A stretch of DNA of 64,000 nt. It comes from an uncultured Duncaniella sp. (GTDB lineage Bacteria; Bacteroidota; Bacteroidia; Bacteroidales; Muribaculaceae). Below are positions 24,664-32,653 of this stretch, in pieces (position 1 is the stretch's first letter; each line of letters opens with the position of its first letter). Made by a program: the position numbers and the translations under genes. The notes beneath the pieces were generated by a model, which had not been told where the DNA came from, made no database searches, and saw nothing but the letters and a program-made list of their open reading frames with translations. Location of the stretch: the NCBI GenBank assembly GCA_910576785.1, contig CAJTJG010000014.1:24375-88374 (forward strand). Direction: 5' to 3'.

Positions 24664-26129
24664 CAGTATTTCTCCGAATCGGGGTTGGCGTCGCGGAGCA
24701 CACGGTTCCACCTCACGCCTCCGTTGAATATGGAACGGTCCTTGTCGAACGACACAAGCACCATCTCGGGACGACCCACAATGTGATCCTCGGGCACGAA
24801 TCCCCAGTAGCGGGAGTCGAGCGAGTTGTCGCGGTTGTCGCCCATCATGAAATAGTAGTCCATCTTGAACGTGTAAGTGTCGGCAGGCTTGCCGTCAATG
24901 TACACTTTGCCATCCTCGCGCAGCACGGCATCGGGATTGCCTTCGTAGTCGCGTATGGCGCGTCCGTATATCTTCCATGCACGCGGCGTGAGACGCAGGC
25001 GCATACCCTTCTTGGGTATCCATACCTCGCCGTAGTCGGCGCGTGTCCAATCGTCGGCGACACCCTCGGGGAAGAGATACTCACCCTTCGTGGCGGGCAT
25101 CTTCATCACCTTGGTCACATCCTTGCGCTCCGTCATCTTCGCCACCATCGAGGGGGTGAGCGGAGATACGAATATCGGGGGAACAGTGCCATCGTCGGCC
25201 ACAGCGAAACCAAGGGAGCGCAATGCGGGAAGATCCTCGGCGGTGACGGGCACGCGATGACGGTCGTCGACAGCTATGCCTGCCTCGCTCCACACGGTCT
25301 CGGGACTCGCGGCAGGAGCGAGCTGATAGTAGTAGTTGAACTGCACGTTGTCGGGCTGCGGGATAGCCTTGCCATTGATGTGTATCTCGCCGTCCACGAT
25401 GCTGAGACGATCGCCCGGAAGGCCCACAGCACGCTTCACGTAGTTCTCCCTGCGGTCCACGGGACGATAGATCACCTCGCCGAACGTCTGAGGATTGTTG
25501 AGGATAGCCTCGCGTCCATACATCTTAACGAGAGTGTAATAATCGGGGTTCTGCACCTTGAGGGCCACGGTATCGCCTGCGGGGAAGTTGAACACCACGA
25601 TGTCGCCGCGCTCCACATTGCCGAGTCCGGCCAGACGGTGATACTTCCACTGTGGCTTGTCAAGATAGCTCTTGGTGTTGAGTATGGGAAAGGTGTTCTG
25701 CACCAGAGGGAAATGCACGGGAGTGTTGGGCACCCTCGGGCCATAGGCCATCTTATTGACCCACAGATAGTCGCCTACCAGGAGGGACTTCTCGAGTGAA
25801 GAGGAGGGGATCTGATAATTCTGCCCCACGAATGTGAACACGAAGTACACCAGCACGAGGGCGTATAGAATGGCGTCGACCCAGCTCATGACGCTGCGCA
25901 CCGCGGGGTTCTTCGACTTCTTCCACCATGTCAGAGGTATATAGCCGGTGATGTATATGTCAAGGAGCAGGAACCATGCCAACGCTACCCACCAGTTGCC
26001 GAGCCATGCCACCCAGAGGAAAAACACAAGCGAGACAATGGCGAAACGGATCCAACGCGTGGTGCGCGTAGCCTTGATGCGCGAGCGGAGATCGTCGGCA
26101 AATGATTTCTTGTCTGTATCGTTGCTCAT
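24663..26129 (-). CDS. lepB: Signal peptidase I (large Bacteroidetes form)
   Basis: The 488-residue protein has N-terminal membrane helices (~25-62 and 83-102) and the S26 peptidase boxes: catalytic Ser111 in QIPSSSLEKSLLVGDYLWVNK, catalytic Lys232 in ENYVKRAVGLPGDRLSIVDG, and box E GDNRDNSLDSRYWGFVPEDHIVG near 440. It cleaves signal peptides of exported proteins on the periplasmic side of the inner membrane. The long insert between boxes D and E (about 250-430) is typical of Bacteroidetes. Its start overlaps the dapB stop by 4 bp. Confidence 0.93.
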   Translation of the reverse strand: MSNDTDKKSFADDLRSRIKATRTTRWIRFAIVSLVFFLWVAWLGNWWVALAWFLLLDIYITGYIPLTWWKKSKNPAVRSVMSWVDAILYALVLVYFVFTFVGQNYQIPSSSLEKSLLVGDYLWVNKMAYGPRVPNTPVHFPLVQNTFPILNTKSYLDKPQWKYHRLAGLGNVERGDIVVFNFPAGDTVALKVQNPDYYTLVKMYGREAILNNPQTFGEVIYRPVDRRENYVKRAVGLPGDRLSIVDGEIHINGKAIPQPDNVQFNYYYQLAPAASPETVWSEAGIAVDDRHRVPVTAEDLPALRSLGFAVADDGTVPPIFVSPLTPSMVAKMTERKDVTKVMKMPATKGEYLFPEGVADDWTRADYGEVWIPKKGMRLRLTPRAWKIYGRAIRDYEGNPDAVLREDGKVYIDGKPADTYTFKMDYYFMMGDNRDNSLDSRYWGFVPEDHIVGRPEMVLVSFDKDRSIFNGGVRWNRVLRDANPDSEKY

Positions 26130-26914
26130 TTTATCAGATCCTCCATCATTTGGTCAATAGTGAAGATACCCTTCCGTCCGGCAAGCCATTCCGCAGCCAT
26201 GACCGCACCTAGGGCAAAGCCGTCGCGCGACTTGGCCGAGTGGCTTATGGTGATTGTGTCCACCGGGGAGTCCCAGTTGATGGTATGTATACCCGGTACC
26301 TCACCCTGACGCAGCGAGAGGATGGGGAGCGATGAGGCATGTGTATTGTCCATAGCCTCGGATGCGGCGCGGGCCTCCGACGGCATATCAGGCGAGTCGG
26401 CATGCACTATGCCGGCATCGGTCCATGAGGTGATACCCTTGTCCTCGGCCATGATACCTTCGGCGAGGGTGATGGCGGTGCCCGAGGGGTGGTCGAGCTT
26501 ATGTATGTGGTGCACCTCGGTCATCGAGGGCTTGTACTGAGGCAGATGGGACATGATGGCGGCCAGCCGGCGTGAGATGACGTTGAATACGTTGACACCG
26601 ATGCTGAAGTTGCTCGAAGCGAGAAGCGATCCACCGGCGGCGATCACTCCGCTCTCCACCTCGGCGCGACGGTCGTTCCATCCGGTGGAACCGCACACCA
26701 CGGGCACTCCGCGCGATGCGGCCTTGAGGATGTTGGCCGGAGCAGTGGAGGGTGTGGTGAATTCTATCGCCGCCTCGGCAGAGGCAAAAGCATCCCCGTC
26801 CATGTCTGCGACATTGCCGGCATCTATCACGGCCACGATCTCGTGGCCTCTGTCGCGGGCTATACGCTCTATGGCATGGCCCATCTTTCCATATCCTATG
26901 ATCGCAATTTTCAT
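26126..26914 (-). CDS. dapB: 4-hydroxy-tetrahydrodipicolinate reductase
   Basis: The start is placed at ATG 26914, giving MKIAIIGYGKMGHAIERIARDRG at the Rossmann fold; 24 codons of upstream open frame overlap the promoter region and are not coding. The 262-residue enzyme reduces dihydrodipicolinate in lysine and diaminopimelate synthesis. The nucleotide loop GYGKMG, the motif SNFSIGVNVF and the signature EVHHIHKLDHPSGTA with catalytic His and Lys are present. It is the first gene of a four-gene operon (dapB-lepB-wbqC-pEtN transferase) joined by 4-bp overlaps. The -7 box ends only 8 bp before the ATG. Confidence 0.94.
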   Translation of the reverse strand: MKIAIIGYGKMGHAIERIARDRGHEIVAVIDAGNVADMDGDAFASAEAAIEFTTPSTAPANILKAASRGVPVVCGSTGWNDRRAEVESGVIAAGGSLLASSNFSIGVNVFNVISRRLAAIMSHLPQYKPSMTEVHHIHKLDHPSGTAITLAEGIMAEDKGITSWTDAGIVHADSPDMPSEARAASEAMDNTHASSLPILSLRQGEVPGIHTINWDSPVDTITISHSAKSRDGFALGAVMAAEWLAGRKGIFTIDQMMEDLIK

Positions 26915-26922
26915 AACAGCCA

Positions 26923-26930
26923 CAAATTTA
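26923..26930 (-). promoter_or_regulatory. dapB operon -7 box, near-leaderless
   Basis: TAAATTTG on the minus strand ends 8 bp upstream of the dapB ATG, so the 5' leader would be only a few nucleotides. No -33 TTG at 19-21 bp was found. Confidence 0.5.
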
Positions 26931-26968
26931 GCAATAATTCCGCAAACAATCACAGAATCGACTACAAA

Positions 26969-27082
26969 AGGAAACAAAAGGGACAAAAGAGGAACAGAAG
27001 AAACAAAATTTTTAAATTATCAATACATTACGTATTAATTGATTCTGTTTCTTCTGTTCCTCTTTTGTCCCTTTTGTTTCCT
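26969..27082. repeat. Intergenic purine-arm stem-loop, copy D (longest perfect stem)
   Basis: A 37-nt arm (26969-27005, starting AGGAAACAAAAGGGACAAAA) is exactly complementary to 27046-27082. The 40-nt centre contains a further hairpin AATAC-ATTAC-GTATT flanked by AATT/AATT. It lies between the stop of the lipoprotein FKBP gene (27126) and the dapB promoter, both on the minus strand. Confidence 0.9.
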
Positions 27083-27125
27083 CTGTTATTTACGTTAAGA
27101 GGTTTATTTCAGGGTAAGGGGGGGA

Positions 27126-28025
27126 TCAGTTGCCGGGGGTCACTTCCAGAGCCTCGATCTCGAACACGAGGGTTGCATTGGGGCCGATACCGGCCTGGGG
27201 AGCGCCGTCAACACCGTAGGCGATCTCGCCGGGGATGTAGAGGATGTACTTGGAACCGGCGTTCATCATGGCGAGGCCCTCGCCGAATCCGGGCACAGTG
27301 CCACGGGGGCTGAGGTCGAGACCCTCGTTGCTGTCAAATACAGTGCCGTCGATGAGCTTGCCTGTATACTTCACCTTGGCGGAACCGGTCTTGCCCACGG
27401 TCTCACCCTTGCCTTCCTTCACTACCTTGTAGGCGAGTCCGGAGGGAGTGGTTTTGATGGAGGGATCCTTGGCTATGGCGTCCTTGATGAAGGCAGCGCC
27501 CTTCTCGGAATTGCTCTTTGCCTCGGGAGAATTCTCCTTGGCAGCCTTGGCAGCCTCTTCCTGAGCCTGATAGTACTCCATGATCTTCTGCTGAGCCTGC
27601 TGGGCGAGAGTCTGGAATGTCATGTTGGCCTCCTGCATAGCCTCGGGAGTCACGGAGTCGGTGAGGAATGCCTTGGCATATGCGTCATAGATCTTGGCAC
27701 GGTCGATAGCGATGCCGGCCTGCTCATAGCGGTAGAGCTGACCTGCAAGCTGAAGGCCGAACGAGAGTCCGGTCATGTAGCCCTGCTGGGTGGTGTCGGT
27801 CATGATGACCTGCTTGAAGCCGCGGAGGATATCATCCTTCTTGAGCGATGCTTTCTGGTCCTCGGGGATGCCGGCGTAGTCGGCGGCGAGGCGCATGCCC
27901 TGGGCTGTGCCGAGACCTGTGGAGAGGGAGTCGCCGAAGCCCTTGTCAGCCGAAGAGGATGCTCCGCCGGAGCATGACCCGAGCATGATTGCGGCAGCGC
28001 CGCATGCGATCAAAAGTTTTTTCAT
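27126..28025 (-). CDS. FKBP-type peptidyl-prolyl isomerase lipoprotein
   Basis: A lipoprotein signal ending LGSCSGG is followed by a helical N-terminal dimerisation region (~30-190, with KAAKENSPEAKSNSEKGAAF) as in Mip/FkpA, and an FKBP domain (about 195-299) with VKYTGKLIDGTVFDSNEG and GIGPNATLVFEIEALEV. At the position usually occupied by the pocket Trp (VIPGWxEG) it has VPGFGEGL. It is the third of three consecutive FKBP genes and probably folds periplasmic or envelope proteins. Confidence 0.92.
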   Translation of the reverse strand: MKKLLIACGAAAIMLGSCSGGASSSADKGFGDSLSTGLGTAQGMRLAADYAGIPEDQKASLKKDDILRGFKQVIMTDTTQQGYMTGLSFGLQLAGQLYRYEQAGIAIDRAKIYDAYAKAFLTDSVTPEAMQEANMTFQTLAQQAQQKIMEYYQAQEEAAKAAKENSPEAKSNSEKGAAFIKDAIAKDPSIKTTPSGLAYKVVKEGKGETVGKTGSAKVKYTGKLIDGTVFDSNEGLDLSPRGTVPGFGEGLAMMNAGSKYILYIPGEIAYGVDGAPQAGIGPNATLVFEIEALEVTPGN

Positions 28026-28062
28026 CTTGAATAGTGAATTTCTTTGTTTATGATGTTAATGG

Positions 28063-28848
28063 TTATTCCGTTACGTTGTGGAGATCCACTGTAAAGTCTA
28101 TTGCGGCGCCCGGAGGAATGACTCCGCCGGCCCCGGTGTCGCCATAGGCGAGCGAAGCCGGGATGACGAGGCGGTAACGTCCGCCCGGCCTCATCATCAT
28201 AAGGCCCTCGGTAAATCCGGGCACGAGGCGGTCAACATCGAGCGTGAGAGGCTCCGTTGTGGAGTCGAACACCGTGCCGTCCGACAGACGGCCCACATAG
28301 TCGACCACCACTTTCGAGTCTCGGCGGGGCATTTCGCCCTCACCTTCGGTGATGACCTGAAAGACAAGGCCCGAGGGGGTGGTGACAGCCCCGGGGAGCG
28401 CGGCGGCCGCAGTGATAAATTCGGACTGCGATTCAGCCGAAAATTCCTTTGCGGCCACGGGGTCGAGCTGCGCATCGATGTATCGTCCGGCCTCATCGAC
28501 CGTGAATCCTACATTGCCTCCGCGCACCACCTCGACGATGGAGCTCTTCATGACGTCGAACGAGGCATTCATGCCAAGCTCCTCCATCTGCTTGAAAGCG
28601 TTGATGATGTTCACTCCCATGGTGGCCCCGCGCATATAGGCTCCGGGCTCGGTGGCTCCGCTCGCGAGGGCCTCGGAAAGCCCCTTGACAAACTCTTCCT
28701 TCTGTGCAGGATTGAGATCGTCGGTCTTGAACGCCGAACCCCAGAATGTGGCGAGGGCGCGTGCGAGCGAGTCAGGACTCTCGGCACCCATGGCGGGAAC
28801 CGAGGCCGCAAGGACCATGACTATGTACAGAAGATATCTGAGCATCAC
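28063..28848 (-). CDS. Periplasmic FKBP-type peptidyl-prolyl isomerase
   Basis: The 261-residue protein has a signal peptide (MMLRYLLYIVMVLAASVPAMGAES) without a clear lipobox, an N-terminal helical domain of the Mip/FkpA type and a C-terminal FKBP domain (VVDYVGRLSDGTVFDST ... LVPGFTEGLMMM ... GVIPPGAAIDFTVDLHNV). Like its downstream paralogue it has Phe in place of the pocket Trp. The gene lies 13 bp after the FklB-like gene and 37 bp before the lipoprotein FKBP gene. Confidence 0.9.
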   Translation of the reverse strand: MMLRYLLYIVMVLAASVPAMGAESPDSLARALATFWGSAFKTDDLNPAQKEEFVKGLSEALASGATEPGAYMRGATMGVNIINAFKQMEELGMNASFDVMKSSIVEVVRGGNVGFTVDEAGRYIDAQLDPVAAKEFSAESQSEFITAAAALPGAVTTPSGLVFQVITEGEGEMPRRDSKVVVDYVGRLSDGTVFDSTTEPLTLDVDRLVPGFTEGLMMMRPGGRYRLVIPASLAYGDTGAGGVIPPGAAIDFTVDLHNVTE

Positions 28849-28861
28849 GGCATGTGCGGGA

Positions 28862-29482
28862 TCAGAGCACGCGGAGGAGTTCTACGTCGAATATCAGAGT
28901 AGCGTTAGGACCGATCACGCCGCCGGCACCCTGGGGACCGTAGGCGAGCTGCGAGGGGATGAAGAGACGCCACTTGCTGCCGGCCTTCATGAGCTGGAGA
29001 GCCTCGACCCATCCGGGTATCACCTGTGTGACACCGAATGTGGCGGGCACGCCGCGGTCAACGGAGCTGTCAAACACTGTGCCGTCGATGAGCTTGCCGG
29101 TGTAATGCACCTCCACACGGTCAGTGGACTTGGGCATGGGGCCATCGCCCTCCACAAGCACCTCGTACTGAAGGCCCGAGGGGGTGGTCTTCACCTCTAC
29201 CCTCTTGGCGTTCTCCTCGAGATACTGCTTGCCGGCAGCCTCGTTGACCTCGGCCATCTTGGCGGCCTCGGCCTGCTGCTTGGCCTCGAGCTCGCCGAAA
29301 TATTTCTGGATCTCGGCCTTGGCCTCGTCATATGTCATCTTGGGCTCAGAGCCGTAGAACACCGCAGCAACGCCATCGGCGAAGTCCTGAACGTTCAACT
29401 GTTGAATACCACTGGCACGGAAATTATTTCCCATGCTCAGACCGAGCGCATAGCTGATGCGGTCAAGTTCTTTTGTTTCCAT
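28862..29482 (-). CDS. Cytoplasmic FKBP-type peptidyl-prolyl isomerase (FklB-like)
   Basis: The 206-residue protein lacks a signal peptide. An N-terminal helical region (METKELDRISYALGLSMGNNF ... with a Lys/Glu/Ala-rich helix at 60-90) is followed by a canonical FKBP domain: VHYTGKLIDGTVFDSS, QVIPGWVEALQLM with the pocket Trp, LAYGPQGAGGVIGPNATLIFDVELL. It is the first of three FKBP genes in a row and is led by its own promoter at 29519-29550. The series thus offers one cytoplasmic, one periplasmic and one lipid-anchored isomerase. Confidence 0.92.
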   Translation of the reverse strand: METKELDRISYALGLSMGNNFRASGIQQLNVQDFADGVAAVFYGSEPKMTYDEAKAEIQKYFGELEAKQQAEAAKMAEVNEAAGKQYLEENAKRVEVKTTPSGLQYEVLVEGDGPMPKSTDRVEVHYTGKLIDGTVFDSSVDRGVPATFGVTQVIPGWVEALQLMKAGSKWRLFIPSQLAYGPQGAGGVIGPNATLIFDVELLRVL

Positions 29483-29518
29483 AGATTGTCTTTACCTTTC
29501 TATAACTGATTAAGTTTG

Positions 29519-29550
29519 CAAAGTTAGACGATTTAAATCTTCTTTTTCAA
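29519..29550 (-). promoter_or_regulatory. Promoter of the FKBP gene series
   Basis: On the minus strand TTG (plus 29548-29550), 21 bp, then TAACTTTG (29519-29526). The start would lie about 30 nt before the ATG at 29482. Confidence 0.7.
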
Positions 29551-29638
29551 GATTTTTAATTAAAAAAGTTAAAAACCGGAGGGATTTTTCCTCGTCCTTC
29601 ACATTATAACGTCAGCGGGCTACGCAATGTTCACGCCA

Positions 29639-30460
29639 TCAGCCATTTCGCCATCCCGACACCGCCGAGACACACTTTGCCACAAGGTATACACCAGCCA
29701 TAAGTATGACGATGAGCGCCGAGCAAGGCACATTGACCACGGTGGAGAGGAAAAGCCCTCCTACCGAACAAAGGAGAGATATGATGGCCGAAAACACCAT
29801 GATGCGCAGAAAACGCCGCTCGAAGACCTCGGCCGTCATCTGCGGGAGCGAAAGCATGGACATGAGCAGCATCACGCCCACAAGGCGTATGGTCAGCACT
29901 ATGCACAGCGCCACCAGCACCGTCATAACGGTGGATATGAGACCGACAGGCAGACGGCGCACCCTGGCGAAGTCGGGGTCAAAGGCACAGACGAGTATGA
30001 GCCTGTAGGCGAAGATGAACACCGCCAGCAGCACGCAGGTGTAGATGGCGAATGTCCATATGTCGTTGCCGGTGATAGTGAGTATGTTGCCGAAAAGGAA
30101 TGAGTTGAGCTCGGGCACGTAGCCCGGTGTGAGGAATATGAAAAGAGTGCCCACGGCCATGCCGAGCGCCCACACCACAGCTATGGCCGAATCCTCTCTC
30201 ACTCGATGGCGCGATGACATCCACTGCACACCCAGCGAAGAGCATATGGCGAAGAGCGCGGCCATGGCCACAGGACTGACCCCGAGAAAATAGCCGAGTC
30301 CGAGCCCTCCGAAACAGGCATGAGTGACACCGCCGGAGATGGATACGAGACGACGGCTGACAATGTATGTGCCAATGACCGCCGAGGCGATGCTCAGAAG
30401 CACCACACCGGCGAGCGCGTTGCGGAAAAATCCATATTCAAGCAGTTCAAACATCTCCAT
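29639..30460 (-). CDS. Metal ABC transporter permease (ZnuB/MntB-like)
   Basis: The ATG at 30460 (MEMFELLEYGFFRNALAG) is preferred to an in-frame TTG two codons earlier. The 273-residue product has seven to eight hydrophobic helices and the ABC-3 family motifs RRLVSISGGVTHACFGGLGLGYFLG, which includes the loop contacting the ATPase, and VGVMLLMSMLSLP. It is expected to import zinc or manganese through the inner membrane with an ATPase and binding protein, but neither znuA nor znuC is beside it. It is the last gene of a six-gene operon running from 35731. Confidence 0.88.
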   Translation of the reverse strand: MEMFELLEYGFFRNALAGVVLLSIASAVIGTYIVSRRLVSISGGVTHACFGGLGLGYFLGVSPVAMAALFAICSSLGVQWMSSRHRVREDSAIAVVWALGMAVGTLFIFLTPGYVPELNSFLFGNILTITGNDIWTFAIYTCVLLAVFIFAYRLILVCAFDPDFARVRRLPVGLISTVMTVLVALCIVLTIRLVGVMLLMSMLSLPQMTAEVFERRFLRIMVFSAIISLLCSVGGLFLSTVVNVPCSALIVILMAGVYLVAKCVSAVSGWRNG

Positions 30461-30474
30461 GATCAATCATGTGT

Positions 30475-30882
30475 TCACTCTGTGGCCCCGGCTGTGTCCT
30501 CGCACAGCATGAGCCATTCGTCTCTCAGCGCGTCGGGGAGCGCCACGCCACGCAATGTCAGCGATGCCCCCCAGGGATAAACATCGGCGGGAAGGAGCGT
30601 GTAGAGCACTCTGCGGAACTCCTCGATCTCGCCGTCGGTATACGTGTCAGGCTCGCGTCCGGCAAAGCGGTCAAGCTCCTCGTCGTCAAAATAGACAGGC
30701 TCGAGCGAGTCGATCTTTTTCTCACACACGGCATGACGTCCGCAGCACTCCTCGCCGTCGGCGTCACCGCTGTCCTGAAGGGATGCCGCCGCGGTCTCAT
30801 CGGGCGCCGAGGGGCGATGTGTCAGATACAGCACAAGCCCGAGGAGCAGAGTCACACCGAGTATCACCAACGCCCCCGTCAT
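30475..30882 (-). CDS. Conserved small membrane-anchored protein with CCGxHxVC motif
   Basis: The 135-residue protein starts with one transmembrane helix (MTGALVILGVTLLLGLVLYL) and then has a soluble part containing EECCGRHAVCEKK, YFDDEELDRFAGR and EEFRRVLYTLLPADVYPWGASLTLRGVALPDALRDEW. The Cys-Cys-x2-His-x2-Cys cluster looks like a possible metal or redox site. Similar proteins are conserved in Bacteroidales, in my recollection without a proven function. Its start overlaps the aroA stop by 4 bp. Confidence 0.75.
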   Translation of the reverse strand: MTGALVILGVTLLLGLVLYLTHRPSAPDETAAASLQDSGDADGEECCGRHAVCEKKIDSLEPVYFDDEELDRFAGREPDTYTDGEIEEFRRVLYTLLPADVYPWGASLTLRGVALPDALRDEWLMLCEDTAGATE

Positions 30883-32153
30883 GACTCGGCCACAGGTTCG
30901 GGGAGCGGCGCATCGCCGTCCAGCAACGTGAATCCGACAGAGCGCATATGCTCCCAGAAGTCGGGATAGGATTTGGTGACAACCTCAGCATCGCGGATTA
31001 TGACGCCGGGTATATACAGCGCCACTGCGGCAAGACACATGGCCATGCGATGGTCATCGTAGGTATCAAACACCGGGAGCTCCGACACGGGGAGACGGCG
31101 CCCGTCCCACGATATGACGCCCGGAGCTTCGACGGTTATCACCACTCCGATCTTGAGTAGCTCGCGGCGCAGGGCCTCTATGCGGTCGGTCTCCTTTATG
31201 GCAAGGGTGGAGAGGCCGGTGAAGCGGAACGGGAAGCCGAGCATGGCGCATGTCACAGTGACACACTGCGCCAGATCGGGACACTCGGAGAAGTCGATAT
31301 CGGCGCGGGCATTGGCATCGGGATTGGCGCAGAGATCAGTGCCGCCATCCTCACCCTCGAAATCGGTGTCCACACCGAGCCGCGAATATATGTCGGCCAC
31401 AATGCGGTCACCCTGACAGGATTCGTCGGTAAGATTGTCTATGGTGATCATCCCGCCTGAAATGGCCGTGATCTCATACCATGCGGCGGCGGCGCTCCAG
31501 TCGCCCTCTATCTCCACCGGCACCGCAGGCGCACTGTAAGCACCCGGGGCTATGGTGATGACATCCCGGTAAAGCTCGCCGTCCACACCCCATAGTTTCA
31601 TCATCTTGAGCGTCATGATGATATATGGCCGTGAGGCGACATCGCCGGTGAGCGTGAGCGTGAGTCCGCGCTCCATAAGGGGGGCTATCATCATGAGGGC
31701 CGACACATACTGAGAGCTCACCGAGGCATCCATCTCTATGTCGCCACCGGCAAGGCGGCGCCCGTTGACGCGCAGGGGAGGATAGCCCTCCTCACCTTCA
31801 TAGCTTATGTCTGCGCCGAGCGCTCTGAGAGCGTCGACGAGTACACCGATGGGGCGGCGGCGCATGCGCTCCGACCCGTCGATCACCACGGAGTGACCCT
31901 CGCGGCAGGCATAGTAGGCCGTGAGGAAACGCATGGTGGTACCTGCGGCACCCACATCCACCCTCCCGGCATCGGGATCGGCAAGCGCACGGCGCAGCGA
32001 GGTAGTGTCATCGCACTCGGCCACTCTCGCCAATGGGGGCGCACCTGGAGTGAGCGCGTTGATGACAAGGGCACGTGCGCTCATGCTCTTGCTCAGAGGC
32101 AGCATGAGCCGTCCCTGGAGAAAATCTTCGGGCGGTAGGAGACGGAGGTTCAT
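30879..32153 (-). CDS. aroA: 3-phosphoshikimate 1-carboxyvinyltransferase (EPSP synthase)
   Basis: Starting at ATG 32153, which overlaps the upstream stop as TAATG, the 424-residue enzyme transfers enolpyruvyl from PEP to shikimate 3-phosphate. Motifs are LPLSKSMSARALVINAL (Lys and Ser of the PEP/S3P site), GAAGTTMRFLTAYYA, SERMRRRPIGVLVDALRALGA, SSQYVSALMMIAPLM, IEGDWSAAAAWYEI, the catalytic region IKETDRIEALRREL and DTYDDHRMAMCLA. A longer open frame to 32363 lies inside the upstream gene. It is part of the six-gene minus-strand operon. Confidence 0.95.
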   Translation of the reverse strand: MNLRLLPPEDFLQGRLMLPLSKSMSARALVINALTPGAPPLARVAECDDTTSLRRALADPDAGRVDVGAAGTTMRFLTAYYACREGHSVVIDGSERMRRRPIGVLVDALRALGADISYEGEEGYPPLRVNGRRLAGGDIEMDASVSSQYVSALMMIAPLMERGLTLTLTGDVASRPYIIMTLKMMKLWGVDGELYRDVITIAPGAYSAPAVPVEIEGDWSAAAAWYEITAISGGMITIDNLTDESCQGDRIVADIYSRLGVDTDFEGEDGGTDLCANPDANARADIDFSECPDLAQCVTVTCAMLGFPFRFTGLSTLAIKETDRIEALRRELLKIGVVITVEAPGVISWDGRRLPVSELPVFDTYDDHRMAMCLAAVALYIPGVIIRDAEVVTKSYPDFWEHMRSVGFTLLDGDAPLPEPVAES

Positions 32154-32653
32154 TACGGTTGGATATCGGTAAGGATTATGTTTGTGGCGCCGCGCCATGG
32201 GAGCGTGCCGTAATAGCTTTTGGTGGTGACTGTGACGGGGCGGCCGGTGGACTGGTAGGTCTGGAGCAGTCGCCCCAGCGAGTCGGTGGGGATGGAGAAA
32301 ACCATGTCCCTCGAATATACCCGTGTGGTGTCGGCCAGGCGGCTCTCGGACACCATCTCGCACTCGAATGTCTTGAACACGATGCCGCGCTTCTCCACAA
32401 GTGTGATGTAGCCGCGCGTGCGGGTCTCGGTGGTGTGGGGCACGAAATATCTCACATAGAAGGCCCCTGCGGCTGCCAGAATGGCCACCGTGATGATCCA
32501 GAACAGGATACGGCGGCCACGGCGGCGCGGACGTGGCCGGCGGTCATCACCCGGCTGCGGCGGGAATGTGAACTCGCCGGGAGAGTCACTCTCCGCGCCC
32601 GACTTGCTGAAGTCGTGCAGGAAGTAATCTTTTTCGTTATCTATCAGGCTCAT
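32153..32653 (-). CDS. Single-span membrane protein of unknown function
   Basis: The 166-residue protein has an acidic then Arg-rich N-terminus (~1-47), one transmembrane helix (ILFWIITVAILAAAGAFYV, ~49-68) and a periplasmic beta-rich domain starting RTRGYITLVEKRGIVFKTFECEM and ending GTLPWRGATNIILTDIQP. I do not know the family. It overlaps the flippase-like gene by 17 bp and aroA by one base, so it is translated with them. Confidence 0.75.
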   Translation of the reverse strand: MSLIDNEKDYFLHDFSKSGAESDSPGEFTFPPQPGDDRRPRPRRRGRRILFWIITVAILAAAGAFYVRYFVPHTTETRTRGYITLVEKRGIVFKTFECEMVSESRLADTTRVYSRDMVFSIPTDSLGRLLQTYQSTGRPVTVTTKSYYGTLPWRGATNIILTDIQP

